64,000 bases of DNA, taken from the NCBI RefSeq assembly GCF_000147335.1, contig NC_014501.1, forward strand, positions 3,860,001 to 3,924,000, written 5' to 3'. The notes under the pieces were generated by a model, which saw only the letters and a list, made by a program, of their open reading frames with translations, was not told the origin of the DNA and did no database searches. Source of the DNA: Gloeothece verrucosa PCC 7822. GTDB taxonomy: Bacteria; Cyanobacteriota; Cyanobacteriia; Cyanobacteriales; Microcystaceae. This document shows, in pieces, positions 43,486 through 52,279 of the stretch. A program made the position numbers and the translations under genes. Numbering within the stretch: position 1 is the first letter of the stretch; every line of letters starts with the position of its first letter.

Positions 43486-44955
43486 ATGAGCGATTTCATG
43501 TCTTTTACAGTCAACCCGATTAAATTTGGTACTGATGGCTGGCGGGGAATTATCGCCGCCGACTTTACTTTTGAGCGAGTCTGGCGGCTTGCTCCTCTGG
43601 CGGCTCAGGTTTTAGCAGATAATTATGGCTCTAATGTCGATCACCGTCTGATTGTGGTCGGTTATGATCGCCGCTTTATGGCCGAGGATTTCGCTAGAAC
43701 GGCAGCCCAGGCAATTACCGAGGCCGGATTTGATGTGTTGTTATCCGAGAGTTATGCCCCAACGCCGGCTTTTAGTTGGGCGGCTAAAGCTCACAAGGCT
43801 CTCGGAGCCATCGTTATGACGGCTAGTCATAATCCCCCAAATTACCTCGGTTTGAAAGTTAAAGGACCGTTTGGCGGTTCGGTTTCTCCTGAGATTACTC
43901 AGCAAATTGAAGCCCGCTTATCCTCAACGGTTTCCCCAAGTTCCCCAAGCGGCAGTGCGGAACTCGCATTCTCCCCCAGTTTAAGTTATTTTGACCCTTG
44001 GTCAAGTTACTGCGATCGCCTGCGAACTCAGGTCAAAGTTGAACCCATTCGCGCAGCGATTAATTCTGGACGTTTGCGGGTGTTTGCGGATGTGATGCAC
44101 GGCGCGGCGGCTGGTGGGTTGGGTCGAATTCTTGAATGTGAGGTACAAGAACTTCATAGTGCGCGAGACCCCCTATTTGGCGGTTATCCCCCTGAACCTC
44201 TACCCCGTTATTTATCGGAATTGTTAGAAACGGTTAAAACGGCCCCGGGTGAGGGGTTAAAGGTGGGTTTGGTGTTTGATGGTGATAGTGATCGCATTGC
44301 GGCAGTAGATGCTAAGGGAAATTTTCTCTCTACTCAGATTTTAATTCCGATTTTAATGGACCATTTGGTTGATAAGAAGGGATTAAGTGGAGAGGTGGTT
44401 AAAACCGTTAGCGGTTCTGATATTATTCCTCGTCTGGCTAAACTTTATAATTTACCGATCTTTGAAACTCCTATTGGTTATAAATATATTGCTGACCGTA
44501 TGTTAACCAGTCAGGTGTTAATTGGTGGGGAAGAATCCGGTGGTGTGGGTTATGGGACTCATATCCCTGAACGCGATGCTTTATTATCAGCTTTATATGT
44601 TTTAGAGGCGGTGGTTGAATCGGGTGTCGATTTATCAGATCGCTATACTCAATTACAAGAAAAAGCCGCCTTTATTTCGGCTTATGATCGCATTGATTTG
44701 CCTTTGGCTAGTATGGAGGTACGATCTAAATTATTAACTCGTTTGGAAACTGACCCCCCTAAAACGATCGCCGGCCAGTCTGTGATCGATTGTCTAGCTA
44801 TAGATGGTTATAAGTTCCGTCTCCAAGATGGAAGTTGGTTGTTGATTCGTTTTAGCGGCACTGAGCCGATTTTACGTCTTTATTGTGAAGCGGCTAATTT
44901 AGATCAAGTTCATCTTACTTTGAATTGGGCTAAGGATTGGGCGAATTCTGTTTAG
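43486..44955 (+). CDS. Phosphoglucomutase/phosphomannomutase family enzyme
   Basis: A 489-aa alpha-D-phosphohexomutase. Motifs in order are IKFGTDGWRGIIAADFT at the N-terminus and the catalytic phosphoserine loop VMTASHNPPNYLG (Ser114). The Mg-binding loop VFDGDSDRIAAVD, the sugar-specificity loop GGEESGGVG and the phosphate-binding end IRFSGTEPILRLYCEA follow. It interconverts hexose 1- and 6-phosphates for glycogen, sucrose or cell-wall precursors. GEESGG suggests glucose/mannose specificity. A Ser/Pro-rich insertion near residues 148-165 contains part of the palindromic GTGCGGAACTCG repeat. Confidence 0.92.
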   Translation: MSDFMSFTVNPIKFGTDGWRGIIAADFTFERVWRLAPLAAQVLADNYGSNVDHRLIVVGYDRRFMAEDFARTAAQAITEAGFDVLLSESYAPTPAFSWAAKAHKALGAIVMTASHNPPNYLGLKVKGPFGGSVSPEITQQIEARLSSTVSPSSPSGSAELAFSPSLSYFDPWSSYCDRLRTQVKVEPIRAAINSGRLRVFADVMHGAAAGGLGRILECEVQELHSARDPLFGGYPPEPLPRYLSELLETVKTAPGEGLKVGLVFDGDSDRIAAVDAKGNFLSTQILIPILMDHLVDKKGLSGEVVKTVSGSDIIPRLAKLYNLPIFETPIGYKYIADRMLTSQVLIGGEESGGVGYGTHIPERDALLSALYVLEAVVESGVDLSDRYTQLQEKAAFISAYDRIDLPLASMEVRSKLLTRLETDPPKTIAGQSVIDCLAIDGYKFRLQDGSWLLIRFSGTEPILRLYCEAANLDQVHLTLNWAKDWANSV

Positions 44956-44995
44956 TTTATAGGTAACTAAATATAAAATTTTTCTTTTCCTTCCT

Positions 44996-45016
44996 GGGGC
45001 GCAAACCTTGCGCCTC
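44996..45016 (+). terminator. GC-rich hairpin after the phosphomutase gene
   Basis: GGGGCGCAA and TTGCGCCTC pair over nine positions (one G-T) around an ACC loop, 41 bases after the stop codon. The T-run is weak, so it may be a dispersed repeat as well as a terminator. Confidence 0.5.
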
Positions 45017-45040
45017 TATAGCAATTTGATGATTAAATCT

Positions 45041-45078
45041 AAGAACAAACCCCACACTATATAGATATAAGTGTGAGG
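45041..45078 (-). terminator. Terminator of the ferredoxin-like gene
   Basis: On the minus strand CCTCACACT (45078-45070) pairs with AGTGTGGGG (45058-45050) with one mismatch, and the AT-rich loop can extend the stem. TTTGTTCTT follows. It lies 26 bases beyond the stop of the minus-strand gene. Confidence 0.55.
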
Positions 45079-45103
45079 CTGATTAAAATAAATAAGCACT
45101 AGA

Positions 45104-45688
45104 CTAATCCTTTGCCGCCACAAAATGCTTTTCCAATAAAACCGGAATTTCTTGGGGTTTAACACGAGTATAATTGGCCTTATCGGGTAAAATAATCATG
45201 TTGGGGCCTTTACTACATCTTTTTAAACAACCTGTCCGCTTGACCTGAACTTGGTCTTCTAGACCATTATCTTTTAGGCAACTTTCGATCGCTTGACACA
45301 TATCTTTGCCGCCTTTTTTCCAACAGTCAGATTTCTGACACACCAGGATACTCGCTGCCGGTTTTCTGCATTTACTGGTTTGGGTTGGCTGTTGTTGAGG
45401 GTAGCTTTCTCTGTCTGATAAGGGTACAGTCGGCCGAATTGTTTCGGCTTTTAGCTTCAGTTTACCCGTTTTGGCACATAATTTACTGTTCCCATTCACT
45501 TCTATCCAGCAACCCGGCGCAATGAGCGGATCTAGTCCTTGCCGCATTTCTTTGGGCAGTTTGATCCAATATTCGCGCTCTGAAACATTAATCCTCAAGT
45601 ATTTGATTTTGTCCCCGTCTTTAATAACAAAATCTAGCAATTGTCCGACGGCATTAAAGGGTGTGTATTCCGGCTTACAGTTTGACAT
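45104..45688 (-). CDS. Thioredoxin-like [2Fe-2S] ferredoxin domain protein
   Basis: A 194-aa protein in two parts. Residues 1-85 are beta-rich (KYLRINVSEREYWIKLPKEM, PGCWIEVNGNSKLCAKTGKL), possibly an OB-like fold. Residues about 112-190 form a thioredoxin-like 2Fe-2S ferredoxin: ILVCQKSDCWKKGGKDMCQA supplies cysteines, and KRTGCLKRCSKGPNMII supplies the last pair. Such domains resemble the NuoE/HoxE cluster-binding fold. The electron partner is unknown. A Fur-box-like sequence lies about 20-40 bases upstream of the ATG, hinting at iron control. Confidence 0.83.
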   Translation of the reverse strand: MSNCKPEYTPFNAVGQLLDFVIKDGDKIKYLRINVSEREYWIKLPKEMRQGLDPLIAPGCWIEVNGNSKLCAKTGKLKLKAETIRPTVPLSDRESYPQQQPTQTSKCRKPAASILVCQKSDCWKKGGKDMCQAIESCLKDNGLEDQVQVKRTGCLKRCSKGPNMIILPDKANYTRVKPQEIPVLLEKHFVAAKD

Positions 45689-45709
45689 ATATTTTCAATA
45701 AGTGTACAG

Positions 45710-45728
45710 TTTAATGATTCTCATTATC
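45710..45728 (-). promoter_or_regulatory. Fur-box-like site upstream of the ferredoxin-like gene
   Basis: On the minus strand GATAATGAGAATCATTAAA matches 16 of 19 positions of the classical Fur box GATAATGATAATCATTATC. It starts about 40 bases before the ferredoxin-like start and overlaps the last codons (DNENH and stop) of the upstream gene. The match could be partly coincidental because it is also coding. Confidence 0.45.
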
Positions 45729-45974
45729 AATGTCTAGCACCCAGCATCGATCTAACCAGAGAATTAATTCCTGGCGGGGTGCTTTAATTCTTCTCACTAC
45801 GCTCCATAGCTGAATCGCCTGAATATGAGTATCCAGTTCTATCTGTAAAGGCTGATTGAGATGACATTGGCAAGGGATGTCTAACTCCTGTAAGCGGTGA
45901 TAAACTTCCCAACGGTCGGTACCTTGAACCTGAATAACTTGATTTGAAGATGATGACGGGTTGGCTGAACTCAT
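45711..45974 (-). CDS. Small conserved hypothetical protein (87 aa)
   Basis: An 87-aa soluble protein with a Ser/Asn-rich start and a compact domain of about 70 residues (VIQVQGTDRWEVYHRLQELD, PCQCHLNQPLQIELDT, RQELILWLDRCWVL). Four cysteine or histidine residues cluster in PCQCH. It does not match a family I can name. It is 22 bases upstream of the ferredoxin-like gene on the same strand, so the pair may form an operon unless the Fur-like site marks a separate promoter. Confidence 0.6.
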   Translation of the reverse strand: MSSANPSSSSNQVIQVQGTDRWEVYHRLQELDIPCQCHLNQPLQIELDTHIQAIQLWSVVRRIKAPRQELILWLDRCWVLDIDNENH

Positions 45975-46196
45975 GTTTGGGCGTAATTGAGTGTGAGTGG
46001 CTAGAGTCTTACTGGGAAAATCTTCTATTTGTAGACTACCATATAAACGCTAATTATTCTCAACTATTTTTTAAGTTGGAGAAATTGTCAGTAAATCTTG
46101 AGATGCCTAGTGCAATTTGTCCGTTCTCCAGGTAAAGTGTGATAAGGTAGATACCCTATACAAGTAATTCCCCAACAACAACAGGAGAAAAATCAA

Positions 46197-46751
46197 ATGG
46201 CTACAACTCAGGGCTTAGTACGTGCCTTCGGTGAAGTAGGCGAGAATTCCGTATTACTAGATAAAAGCGTAACCACGCCCGTGTGTGAGGGGTTAAATAG
46301 TGCCTTAGCAAGTTTTCAAGCGTTGTATTTGCAGTATCAAAAACATCATTTTGTCGTAGAGGGGTCAGAATTTTACTCCTTACATGAATTTTTCCAAGAA
46401 GGGTACGAAGCCGCTCAAAATCATGTTCATGATTTGGGTGAGCGCTTAAATGGATTAGGTGGCATTCCTGTCGCTAGTTTTACTAAACTGGCTGAGTTAT
46501 GCTGCTTTGAACCTGAAGAAGATGGCTCTTATGATAGCCGCTCTATGGTAGAACACGATTTATCAGCAGAACAAGCGATTATTCAACTGTTACGTCGTTT
46601 AGCTTCTCAAGCTGAAAGTTTAGGCGATCGTGCTACCCGTTATCTATTAGAAAAAATTCTTTTAGCAACGGAAGAAAGAGCTTATCATCTCGATCACTTC
46701 TTGGCTCACGATAGCTTGACTATTGCTTTTGTGGGTAATGGAAAAAACTAG
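46197..46751 (+). CDS. Dps-family ferritin-like protein with altered ferroxidase site
   Basis: A 184-aa Dps/MrgA-like protein that stores iron and detoxifies peroxide as a 12-mer. The helix-A/B region [18 protein letters not shown] and the following helix contain the intersubunit site. In the common Dps numbering His51, His63 and Glu82 are present, but the two acidic ligands are replaced by Gln67 and His78. His at the latter position recalls the His-type ferroxidase centres described for Thermosynechococcus DpsA and a Nostoc Dps. An AGGAG site precedes the ATG. Its neighbours include a gene with a Fur-box-like site. Confidence 0.88.
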   Translation: MATTQGLVRAFGEVGENSVLLDKSVTTPVCEGLNSALASFQALYLQYQKHHFVVEGSEFYSLHEFFQEGYEAAQNHVHDLGERLNGLGGIPVASFTKLAELCCFEPEEDGSYDSRSMVEHDLSAEQAIIQLLRRLASQAESLGDRATRYLLEKILLATEERAYHLDHFLAHDSLTIAFVGNGKN

Positions 46752-46798
46752 CTTTAGTTGCCCCAAAATTTATTGAAATTTAGGATAACTAGAAGTAA

Positions 46799-46850
46799 GG
46801 GTACGGATTGAATAACATTTAGTTGAGACTAGAATGTTACAGCCGTGCCC
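46799..46850 (+). other. Long perfect hairpin downstream of the Dps gene
   Basis: GGGTACGG (46799-46806) pairs with CCGTGCCC (46843-46850; one G-T). Inside, TAACATT (46813-46819) pairs with AATGTTA (46833-46839) and TAGT with ACTA around a TGAG tetraloop. GATTTTCC follows. It may be a terminator for dps or a processed 3' small RNA. Confidence 0.55.
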
Positions 46851-46963
46851 GATTTTCCTACTGGCTTGACAGTCAATCCCAAAAAGCGATGAAATTTTAA
46901 TAAATTAGTAATTAATTCATTCTAAGGAAATTTGTTGAAGAGAACTGTTCACTCATAACTTTT

Positions 46964-48127
46964 ATGAAACCCCGCTCAGGATATACTTTACCTGTCTTTG
47001 CAACGGCTGCGGCTATAGCGGCATTGCGTCATTTACATCAACAGGAGGAAAATAAAAAAGTTTGGGTCAACTTAATTGAAGCGGCGCAAACAGTAGAAAT
47101 TGAAATAGAACAAGTAGCACAGATCGGCGTAAATCAGGCTTTAGCCATTACTCGTAGTGATCCTGGGGATAATTTAGACATTACTCGTAATACTCCCGTT
47201 TGGGCGATAGTGGAGTCAACAGTTAGGTCAGAAAATCTTCAATCTTTATCGGCTAGGATTAAAACAGAAAACGAGTGGCTAGAAGAAAATATTCTGATCC
47301 GAGGCGGTGAAGGCGTGGGTAAATTGAGCAATGAACTGGGGAAATCAGCCATTTATCAGTATGCTCGACGACTGCTACAGGAAAATCTCCAATCTCTACT
47401 GCAAAACGATGAACAGATAACTGTAACCATTATCTTACCGGAAGGGCGAAAATTAGCTCAAAGAACCTCTAATGAGGCTTTTGGGGTAGTTGAAGGACTT
47501 TCTTTGTTAGGAACAACGGGAATTTCTCAGCCGCTCAGTGCCAGTGAACAATTAGAAGTTTATCAGCAAGCATTAATCGAGAAAGCTCAACAGTTTGAGA
47601 CTTTAGTGTTTTGTGTCGGGGAAAACGGGTTACAATTGGCGCAACAAATGGGTATTAATCCGGCACAACTGCTTAAAACGGCTAATTGGTTAGGTCCGAT
47701 GTTGGTGACGGCAGCACTTCAAAAGGTAAAGGGAATAGTTTTATTTGGCTATCATGGAAAGCTGATTAAATTAGCCGGCGGAATTTTTCATACTCATCAT
47801 TATCTCGCGGATGGACGCTTAGAAATTTTGACCGCTCATTTAGCTCAATTAGGTTTACCGACTTCTAATTTACAACAAGTGTTTAATTGTCCTACGACAG
47901 AAGCGGCGTTATCTTATTTACGAAAGTTAGATCAGGAAAATCATACTCATTGGGTAAAAGCAGTATATGAGTCTATAGCGGCTAAAATTGATCAACGCTC
48001 TCAAGAGTATATCCGAAAACAAGCCGAGCAATCGGTGTGTGTGGGTTCAGTGTTATTTGAGCGTGACCGCAGTATTATTGTTAAAAGTGAGAAGGGGATT
48101 AATTTGTTAGAAAAGTTGTTGGGGTAG
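46964..48127 (+). CDS. cbiD: Cobalt-precorrin-5B C1-methyltransferase
   Basis: A 387-aa CbiD. The N-terminal MKPRSGYTLPVFATAAAIAA segment, the GDNLDITRNTPVWA strand and the region IRGGEGVGKLSNELGKSAIY match CbiD. So do the C-terminal blocks (FGYHGKLIKLAGGIFHTHHY then LADGRLEIL). CbiD methylates C1 of cobalt-precorrin-5B in the anaerobic branch of cobalamin synthesis. I looked for a cobalamin riboswitch in the leader and did not find its conserved B12 box. The gene stands apart from other cobalamin genes here. Confidence 0.93.
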   Translation: MKPRSGYTLPVFATAAAIAALRHLHQQEENKKVWVNLIEAAQTVEIEIEQVAQIGVNQALAITRSDPGDNLDITRNTPVWAIVESTVRSENLQSLSARIKTENEWLEENILIRGGEGVGKLSNELGKSAIYQYARRLLQENLQSLLQNDEQITVTIILPEGRKLAQRTSNEAFGVVEGLSLLGTTGISQPLSASEQLEVYQQALIEKAQQFETLVFCVGENGLQLAQQMGINPAQLLKTANWLGPMLVTAALQKVKGIVLFGYHGKLIKLAGGIFHTHHYLADGRLEILTAHLAQLGLPTSNLQQVFNCPTTEAALSYLRKLDQENHTHWVKAVYESIAAKIDQRSQEYIRKQAEQSVCVGSVLFERDRSIIVKSEKGINLLEKLLG

Positions 48128-48148
48128 AAGTTACGCATCGTACAAATT

Positions 48149-48673
48149 TTATGGGTTTTGGGGAAGACTCGCTAATAGTTGCTGAAGACTATGGGGAGTT
48201 AGCGTAATTTTCACTTGTAGTTGCTGTTGTTTGTCTCGTAGCAGAAGAACGTAGTTATCCCCTACAGAATTACCAACGATGAGAGGGTCATTCACTTCTA
48301 CAGTTTGAAAGACTATTTGAGGTTTATTGATGCGAATAACTAACTGAGTTTGCGACTGAGGATAAATGTAGAGGTCGCCCTTAGTCATGTCTAGGGTAAG
48401 CTGTCTAGGAGTGGTGCTGCGTTCATCTTTGAAGGAAGGACTATACCAATAGAGCGTAATTCCCCGCATTTGCGGTTTCTGTAAGCTAATTTTTTCGTCA
48501 AAGCGCTGCGAACTCCAGTCAAGCTCATCAATATCCCCATTAGAAGGAAGGATGCGCTGTTGCCACGAGACTTCTTGTGAATCGAGTTTTTCCCACCATT
48601 GACCAATTAGAGAGAGGTTTTGAGCGTTGTCTGGGTTATCGCTGTCTTGCTGCCAAGTAATCGGGGAGGCCAT
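48149..48673 (-). CDS. Hypothetical protein (174 aa)
   Basis: A soluble 174-aa protein rich in Gln, Ser and beta-strands (QMRGITLYWYSPSFKDE, KGDLYIYPQSQTQLVIRINK, NYVLLLRDKQQQLQVKI). It has no signal peptide, membrane segment or known motif. The frame is well supported by codon use compared with neighbours. It is convergent with cbiD. Function is unknown. Confidence 0.55.
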   Translation of the reverse strand: MASPITWQQDSDNPDNAQNLSLIGQWWEKLDSQEVSWQQRILPSNGDIDELDWSSQRFDEKISLQKPQMRGITLYWYSPSFKDERSTTPRQLTLDMTKGDLYIYPQSQTQLVIRINKPQIVFQTVEVNDPLIVGNSVGDNYVLLLRDKQQQLQVKITLTPHSLQQLLASLPQNP

Positions 48674-48969
48674 AATTAAGTCACTTAAGTTGAAGGGCTA
48701 AATCCGCGAAAAGCGAAAAGGCAATTTTTTTCCTTAAATAAATCATAACCTGAAATTCTTGTGATGCGGCTGATCTTTGACCAGCAAATTCTCTTGTTAC
48801 TTGCTCGAGTTGATCGGATTAGAGGCTCTTGAATGGTAATAAACTGATGAGCTTATGAATAATTCTAGATTATTCTGTTAATAAACCTACTTTGTTAGCC
48901 TTCCCCTAGAGACCCTAAAATCGTCAAGGGATCTAGTGGATTTAAGATAAAATAACCATTTTGGAAAAA

Positions 48970-49000
48970 TTTAAGATTTCTCTTAACCTACTCTTTACTA
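48970..49000 (+). promoter_or_regulatory. Pho-box-like direct repeats upstream of pstS1
   Basis: The octamers TTTAAGAT (48970), CTTAACCT (48982-48989) and CTTTACTA (48993-49000) lie at about 11-base spacing, 60-90 bases before the pstS1 ATG. They resemble the cyanobacterial SphR/PhoB site with PyTTAAPyPy octamers three bases apart. The other 350 bases of the gap (48674-49059) show nothing else. Confidence 0.55.
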
Positions 49001-49059
49001 TTAAATGATAGCCTGTATCATGAAAATGATAAACTCAAGTAAGTAGCCTTGCCTTAAAT

Positions 49060-50244
49060 ATGCTTAATCAAAAGAATTTAAGAACCTCACCTAGAGACCT
49101 AATAAATTTTATATCTATACTTGCTTTAAGCATCAGTTTAGGCGCTTGTGGCAGTGCCAATAATACAGCAGACACAGGACAAGGACAAGGACAAAGCGGT
49201 ACAGCCGAACAAACTCCTGCTGCTGCCGGAGGAGACTCTCTAGCCAAAGCCTTAGCCTTAGCTCAACCGGTTAGACTAACCGGTGCCGGGGCATCTTTTC
49301 CCTATCCCCTCTATTCCAACTGGTTTGTACAGCTAAACCAAGAAGTGCCTGATTTACAGGTGAATTATCAATCAGTGGGAAGTGGTGCAGGCGTTGAACA
49401 GTTCATCCAAGGAACCATCAACTTTGGGGCGAGTGACGTGGCCATGAAAGATGAAGAAATTGCCAAAGTGCAGCGAGGCGTGTTAACCTTACCCATGACC
49501 GCCGGGGCGATCGTGCTGGCTTATAATATTCCCGGGGTTCAAGGAGAACTAAAATTAAGTCGAGATACTTATGTGGGCATCTTTTTAGGAGAGATCACTA
49601 ACTGGAACGATCCGAAAATTGCTAAAGATAACCCGGATGTAAAATTACCCGATTTACCCATTACCGTAGTGCATCGGGCTGATGGAAGCGGCACAACAGC
49701 CGTATTTACTCAACATTTAAGTGCTATCAGTGACAATTGGAAATCCAAAATAGGGGCAGGTAAAACCGTACAATGGCCCAAAACCGGTAAATTTATCGGC
49801 GCAAAAGGAAATGAAGGCATAACCGCATCAATTCAACAAAATCAAGGCTCCATTGGCTATGTAGAAGCTGGCTATGCCAAGAACAATAAATTAAGCGTGG
49901 CTTCCTTACAAAATAAAGCCGGACAATTTGTTGCCCCCACCGAAGAATCAGAAGCCGCTACCTTAGCATCTGTAACTCTGCCTGAAAATTTACGAGCATT
50001 TATTACCGATCCTGAAGGAGAAAAATCTTATCCCATTGTTACCTACACTTGGATGCTAGTCTACAAAAAATATGACGATCCCAATATTGCCAAAGGCATA
50101 GAAGGGATGATTCAATATGGATTGACTCAAGGACAAAAATCGAGTGCAGAACTCGGTTATATTCCCCTACCTCAAAACGTCGTGGAAAAAGTAGCGGCGG
50201 CGGCTGATCAAATTAGCCCCGATTTTCAAATTAAGGTCAAATAA
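49060..50244 (+). CDS. pstS: Phosphate ABC transporter binding lipoprotein PstS1
   Basis: A 394-aa PstS with a lipoprotein signal (ISILALSISLGAC, lipidated Cys30) and a Gly/Gln/Ala-rich spacer. Phosphate-site motifs follow: LTGAGASFPYPLYSNWF, NYQSVGSGAGVEQFIQGTIN, FGASDVAMKDEE and VVHRADGSGTTAVFTQHLS. It captures periplasmic phosphate for the PstCAB channel. It heads the first of two adjacent pst sets and is preceded by Pho-box-like repeats. Confidence 0.96.
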   Translation: MLNQKNLRTSPRDLINFISILALSISLGACGSANNTADTGQGQGQSGTAEQTPAAAGGDSLAKALALAQPVRLTGAGASFPYPLYSNWFVQLNQEVPDLQVNYQSVGSGAGVEQFIQGTINFGASDVAMKDEEIAKVQRGVLTLPMTAGAIVLAYNIPGVQGELKLSRDTYVGIFLGEITNWNDPKIAKDNPDVKLPDLPITVVHRADGSGTTAVFTQHLSAISDNWKSKIGAGKTVQWPKTGKFIGAKGNEGITASIQQNQGSIGYVEAGYAKNNKLSVASLQNKAGQFVAPTEESEAATLASVTLPENLRAFITDPEGEKSYPIVTYTWMLVYKKYDDPNIAKGIEGMIQYGLTQGQKSSAELGYIPLPQNVVEKVAAAADQISPDFQIKVK

Positions 50245-50333
50245 AACTTGTCGGGTAGCCATCTGCTACCCCTTAAATTAACCCCTGAAACCTTCTCTAA
50301 AAGAAGCACCTCTATTAACTCTTAAACGCTATT

Positions 50334-51296
50334 ATGAGCGCACCAACATTTTCAGAACAAGACTCTTCTGAACGTACCCCCAGGTCCCCGTTAGAAAAAT
50401 CTTTAGATCAAGGGTTTATTTGGCTAACGTTAGCCTTTGCCATTGGCATAGGATTAATTTTATTATCGATTTCTCTAATTGTTTTAATACGCTCTTGGCC
50501 AGCGATTCAACAATATGGATTAGGATTTCTTTTCTCTAGTTCTTGGAACCCGGTTACCAATGATTACGGGGCGTTACCGGTTATATATGGGACAATTGTT
50601 AGTTCGCTCATCTCTCTGATCATCGCTATTCCTTTAGGAGTAGGAACAGCACTTTTTTTGAGTGAAGACTTTATTTCCCTCAAGATTCGCACAGTTTTGG
50701 TGTTTTTAGTCGAACTGTTAGCGGCTATCCCCAGTGTAGTTTATGGATTATGGGGCATTTTTGTATTAATTCCCCTTGTGACTCCTATTGGTAGCTGGTT
50801 ACATAATCATTTGGGTTGGATTCCTTTATTTTCGACTCCACCCGCCGGTCCTGGAATGCTGCCGGCAGGGATGGTTTTAGCGATTATGATTTTACCGATT
50901 ATTACCGCCATTTCCCGAGATTCATTAGCCTCCTTACCGCCAGAATTACGTCAAGCCTCTTTAGGCTTAGGAGCAACCCGTTGGGAAACTATATTTAGAG
51001 TGTTAATTCCTGCGGCTTTTTCAGGTATTGTGGGGGGAGTTATGTTAGCGTTAGGTCGCGCGATGGGAGAAACAATGGCGGTAACCATGATTATCGGTAA
51101 CTCGAACCAGCTAAATCCCTCTGTATTAGCACCCGCTAACACCATCGCTTCTTTATTAGCTAACCAATTTGCAGAAGCTTCAGGAATGCAGGTAGCCGCC
51201 TTAATGTATGCCGGCTTTGTCTTGTTGGTATTGACTTTAGTCGTTAATATCATCGCCGAATACATCGTTAACCAAGTCAAGGCCAAATATCAGTAA
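50334..51296 (+). CDS. pstC: Phosphate ABC transporter permease PstC1
   Basis: A 320-aa permease with six membrane helices and the PstC hallmarks FLVELLAAIPSVVYGLWGIF, MILPIITAISRDSLASLPPE and LGLGATRWETIFRVLIPAAF with GRAMGETMAV. It forms the membrane channel with PstA1. It begins 89 bases after pstS1 and is followed 76 bases later by pstA1. Confidence 0.96.
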   Translation: MSAPTFSEQDSSERTPRSPLEKSLDQGFIWLTLAFAIGIGLILLSISLIVLIRSWPAIQQYGLGFLFSSSWNPVTNDYGALPVIYGTIVSSLISLIIAIPLGVGTALFLSEDFISLKIRTVLVFLVELLAAIPSVVYGLWGIFVLIPLVTPIGSWLHNHLGWIPLFSTPPAGPGMLPAGMVLAIMILPIITAISRDSLASLPPELRQASLGLGATRWETIFRVLIPAAFSGIVGGVMLALGRAMGETMAVTMIIGNSNQLNPSVLAPANTIASLLANQFAEASGMQVAALMYAGFVLLVLTLVVNIIAEYIVNQVKAKYQ

Positions 51297-51372
51297 GAGC
51301 ATTATTTATCCTTAACCAATACCAGGTTAAATATCAATAGCCATTGTGTTTGTTTGGTAAAGCTATTAAAGT

Positions 51373-52269
51373 ATGTCTAATTTGAGTGAGTCGACAGACT
51401 CTAGATTATTAGGAGAGGGACTGAAGAGGAAACCGAAAAGCCCGCGAAATCTGTTTGGACTGTTAATGACTGTTTTAGCGACGGCTTGTATTATTCTGAC
51501 ACTGATTCCCCTATTTGCCCTACTGTTTTATGTAGCGATTCAAGGATTAAGCCGCATTAATTTCGATCTATTTACTAAGCTCCCCCCACCGCCAGGATTA
51601 CAAGGAGGAGGGGTTGCTAATGCCATTATTGGGACTTTAATGGTAGTGGCCTTGGCGACAGCCATTGCGGTTCCCATTGGCGTTTTAGCCGCCATTTACC
51701 TATCAGAATTTAGTAAAGGCAACCAAGTAGCTCGTTGGATTCGTTTTGCCACTAACGTGCTAAGTGGTGTACCCTCAATTATTGCCGGGATTTTTGCTTA
51801 TGGGTTGTTAGTACAAACCGGCGTGGTGGGTTTTTCAGCAATTGCGGGGGGAGTCGCCTTAGCGGTGTTAATGTTACCCACTATTATTCGAACGACAGAT
51901 GAAGCCCTACAAATTGTTCCCCAAGATATTCGTTGGGCTGCCCTAGGGATAGGTGCTTATAACTATCAAACGGTTCTTAAGATTGTGCTGCCGGCGGCTA
52001 TCCCCGCCATTTTAACCGGTGTTACCCTAGCTATTGCTCGCGCAGCCGGAGAGACTGCCCCTCTGATTTTTACGGCGTTGTATTCCAATTTTTGGCCCAG
52101 AGGTGTAGCAGAACCTATTGCTACTCTATCAGTGCTAGTCTATAACTTTGCCATTGTCCCTTTTAAAGCTCAACAAGAATTAGCTTGGGCAGGTTCTTTG
52201 ATTTTAGTCTTTCTGGTATTAACCACCAGTGTCTTAGCCCGTTGGGCAACTCGTCAGAAAACATATTAG
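51373..52269 (+). CDS. pstA: Phosphate ABC transporter permease PstA1
   Basis: A 298-aa permease with six membrane helices: FATNVLSGVPSIIAGIFAYG, VLMLPTIIRTTDEALQIVPQ, ALGIGAYNYQTVLKIVLPAA and [16 protein letters not shown] are PstA signatures. It pairs with PstC1. A GA-rich repeat block and a TGACTAA heptamer array separate it from the ATPase gene. Confidence 0.96.
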   Translation: MSNLSESTDSRLLGEGLKRKPKSPRNLFGLLMTVLATACIILTLIPLFALLFYVAIQGLSRINFDLFTKLPPPPGLQGGGVANAIIGTLMVVALATAIAVPIGVLAAIYLSEFSKGNQVARWIRFATNVLSGVPSIIAGIFAYGLLVQTGVVGFSAIAGGVALAVLMLPTIIRTTDEALQIVPQDIRWAALGIGAYNYQTVLKIVLPAAIPAILTGVTLAIARAAGETAPLIFTALYSNFWPRGVAEPIATLSVLVYNFAIVPFKAQQELAWAGSLILVFLVLTTSVLARWATRQKTY

Positions 52270-52279
52270 AGGGAACACC

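Noticed and set aside
46752-46963. Cobalamin riboswitch before cbiD
   Set aside because: A hairpin exists, but no B12-box consensus was found, and the structure fits a dps 3' element better.
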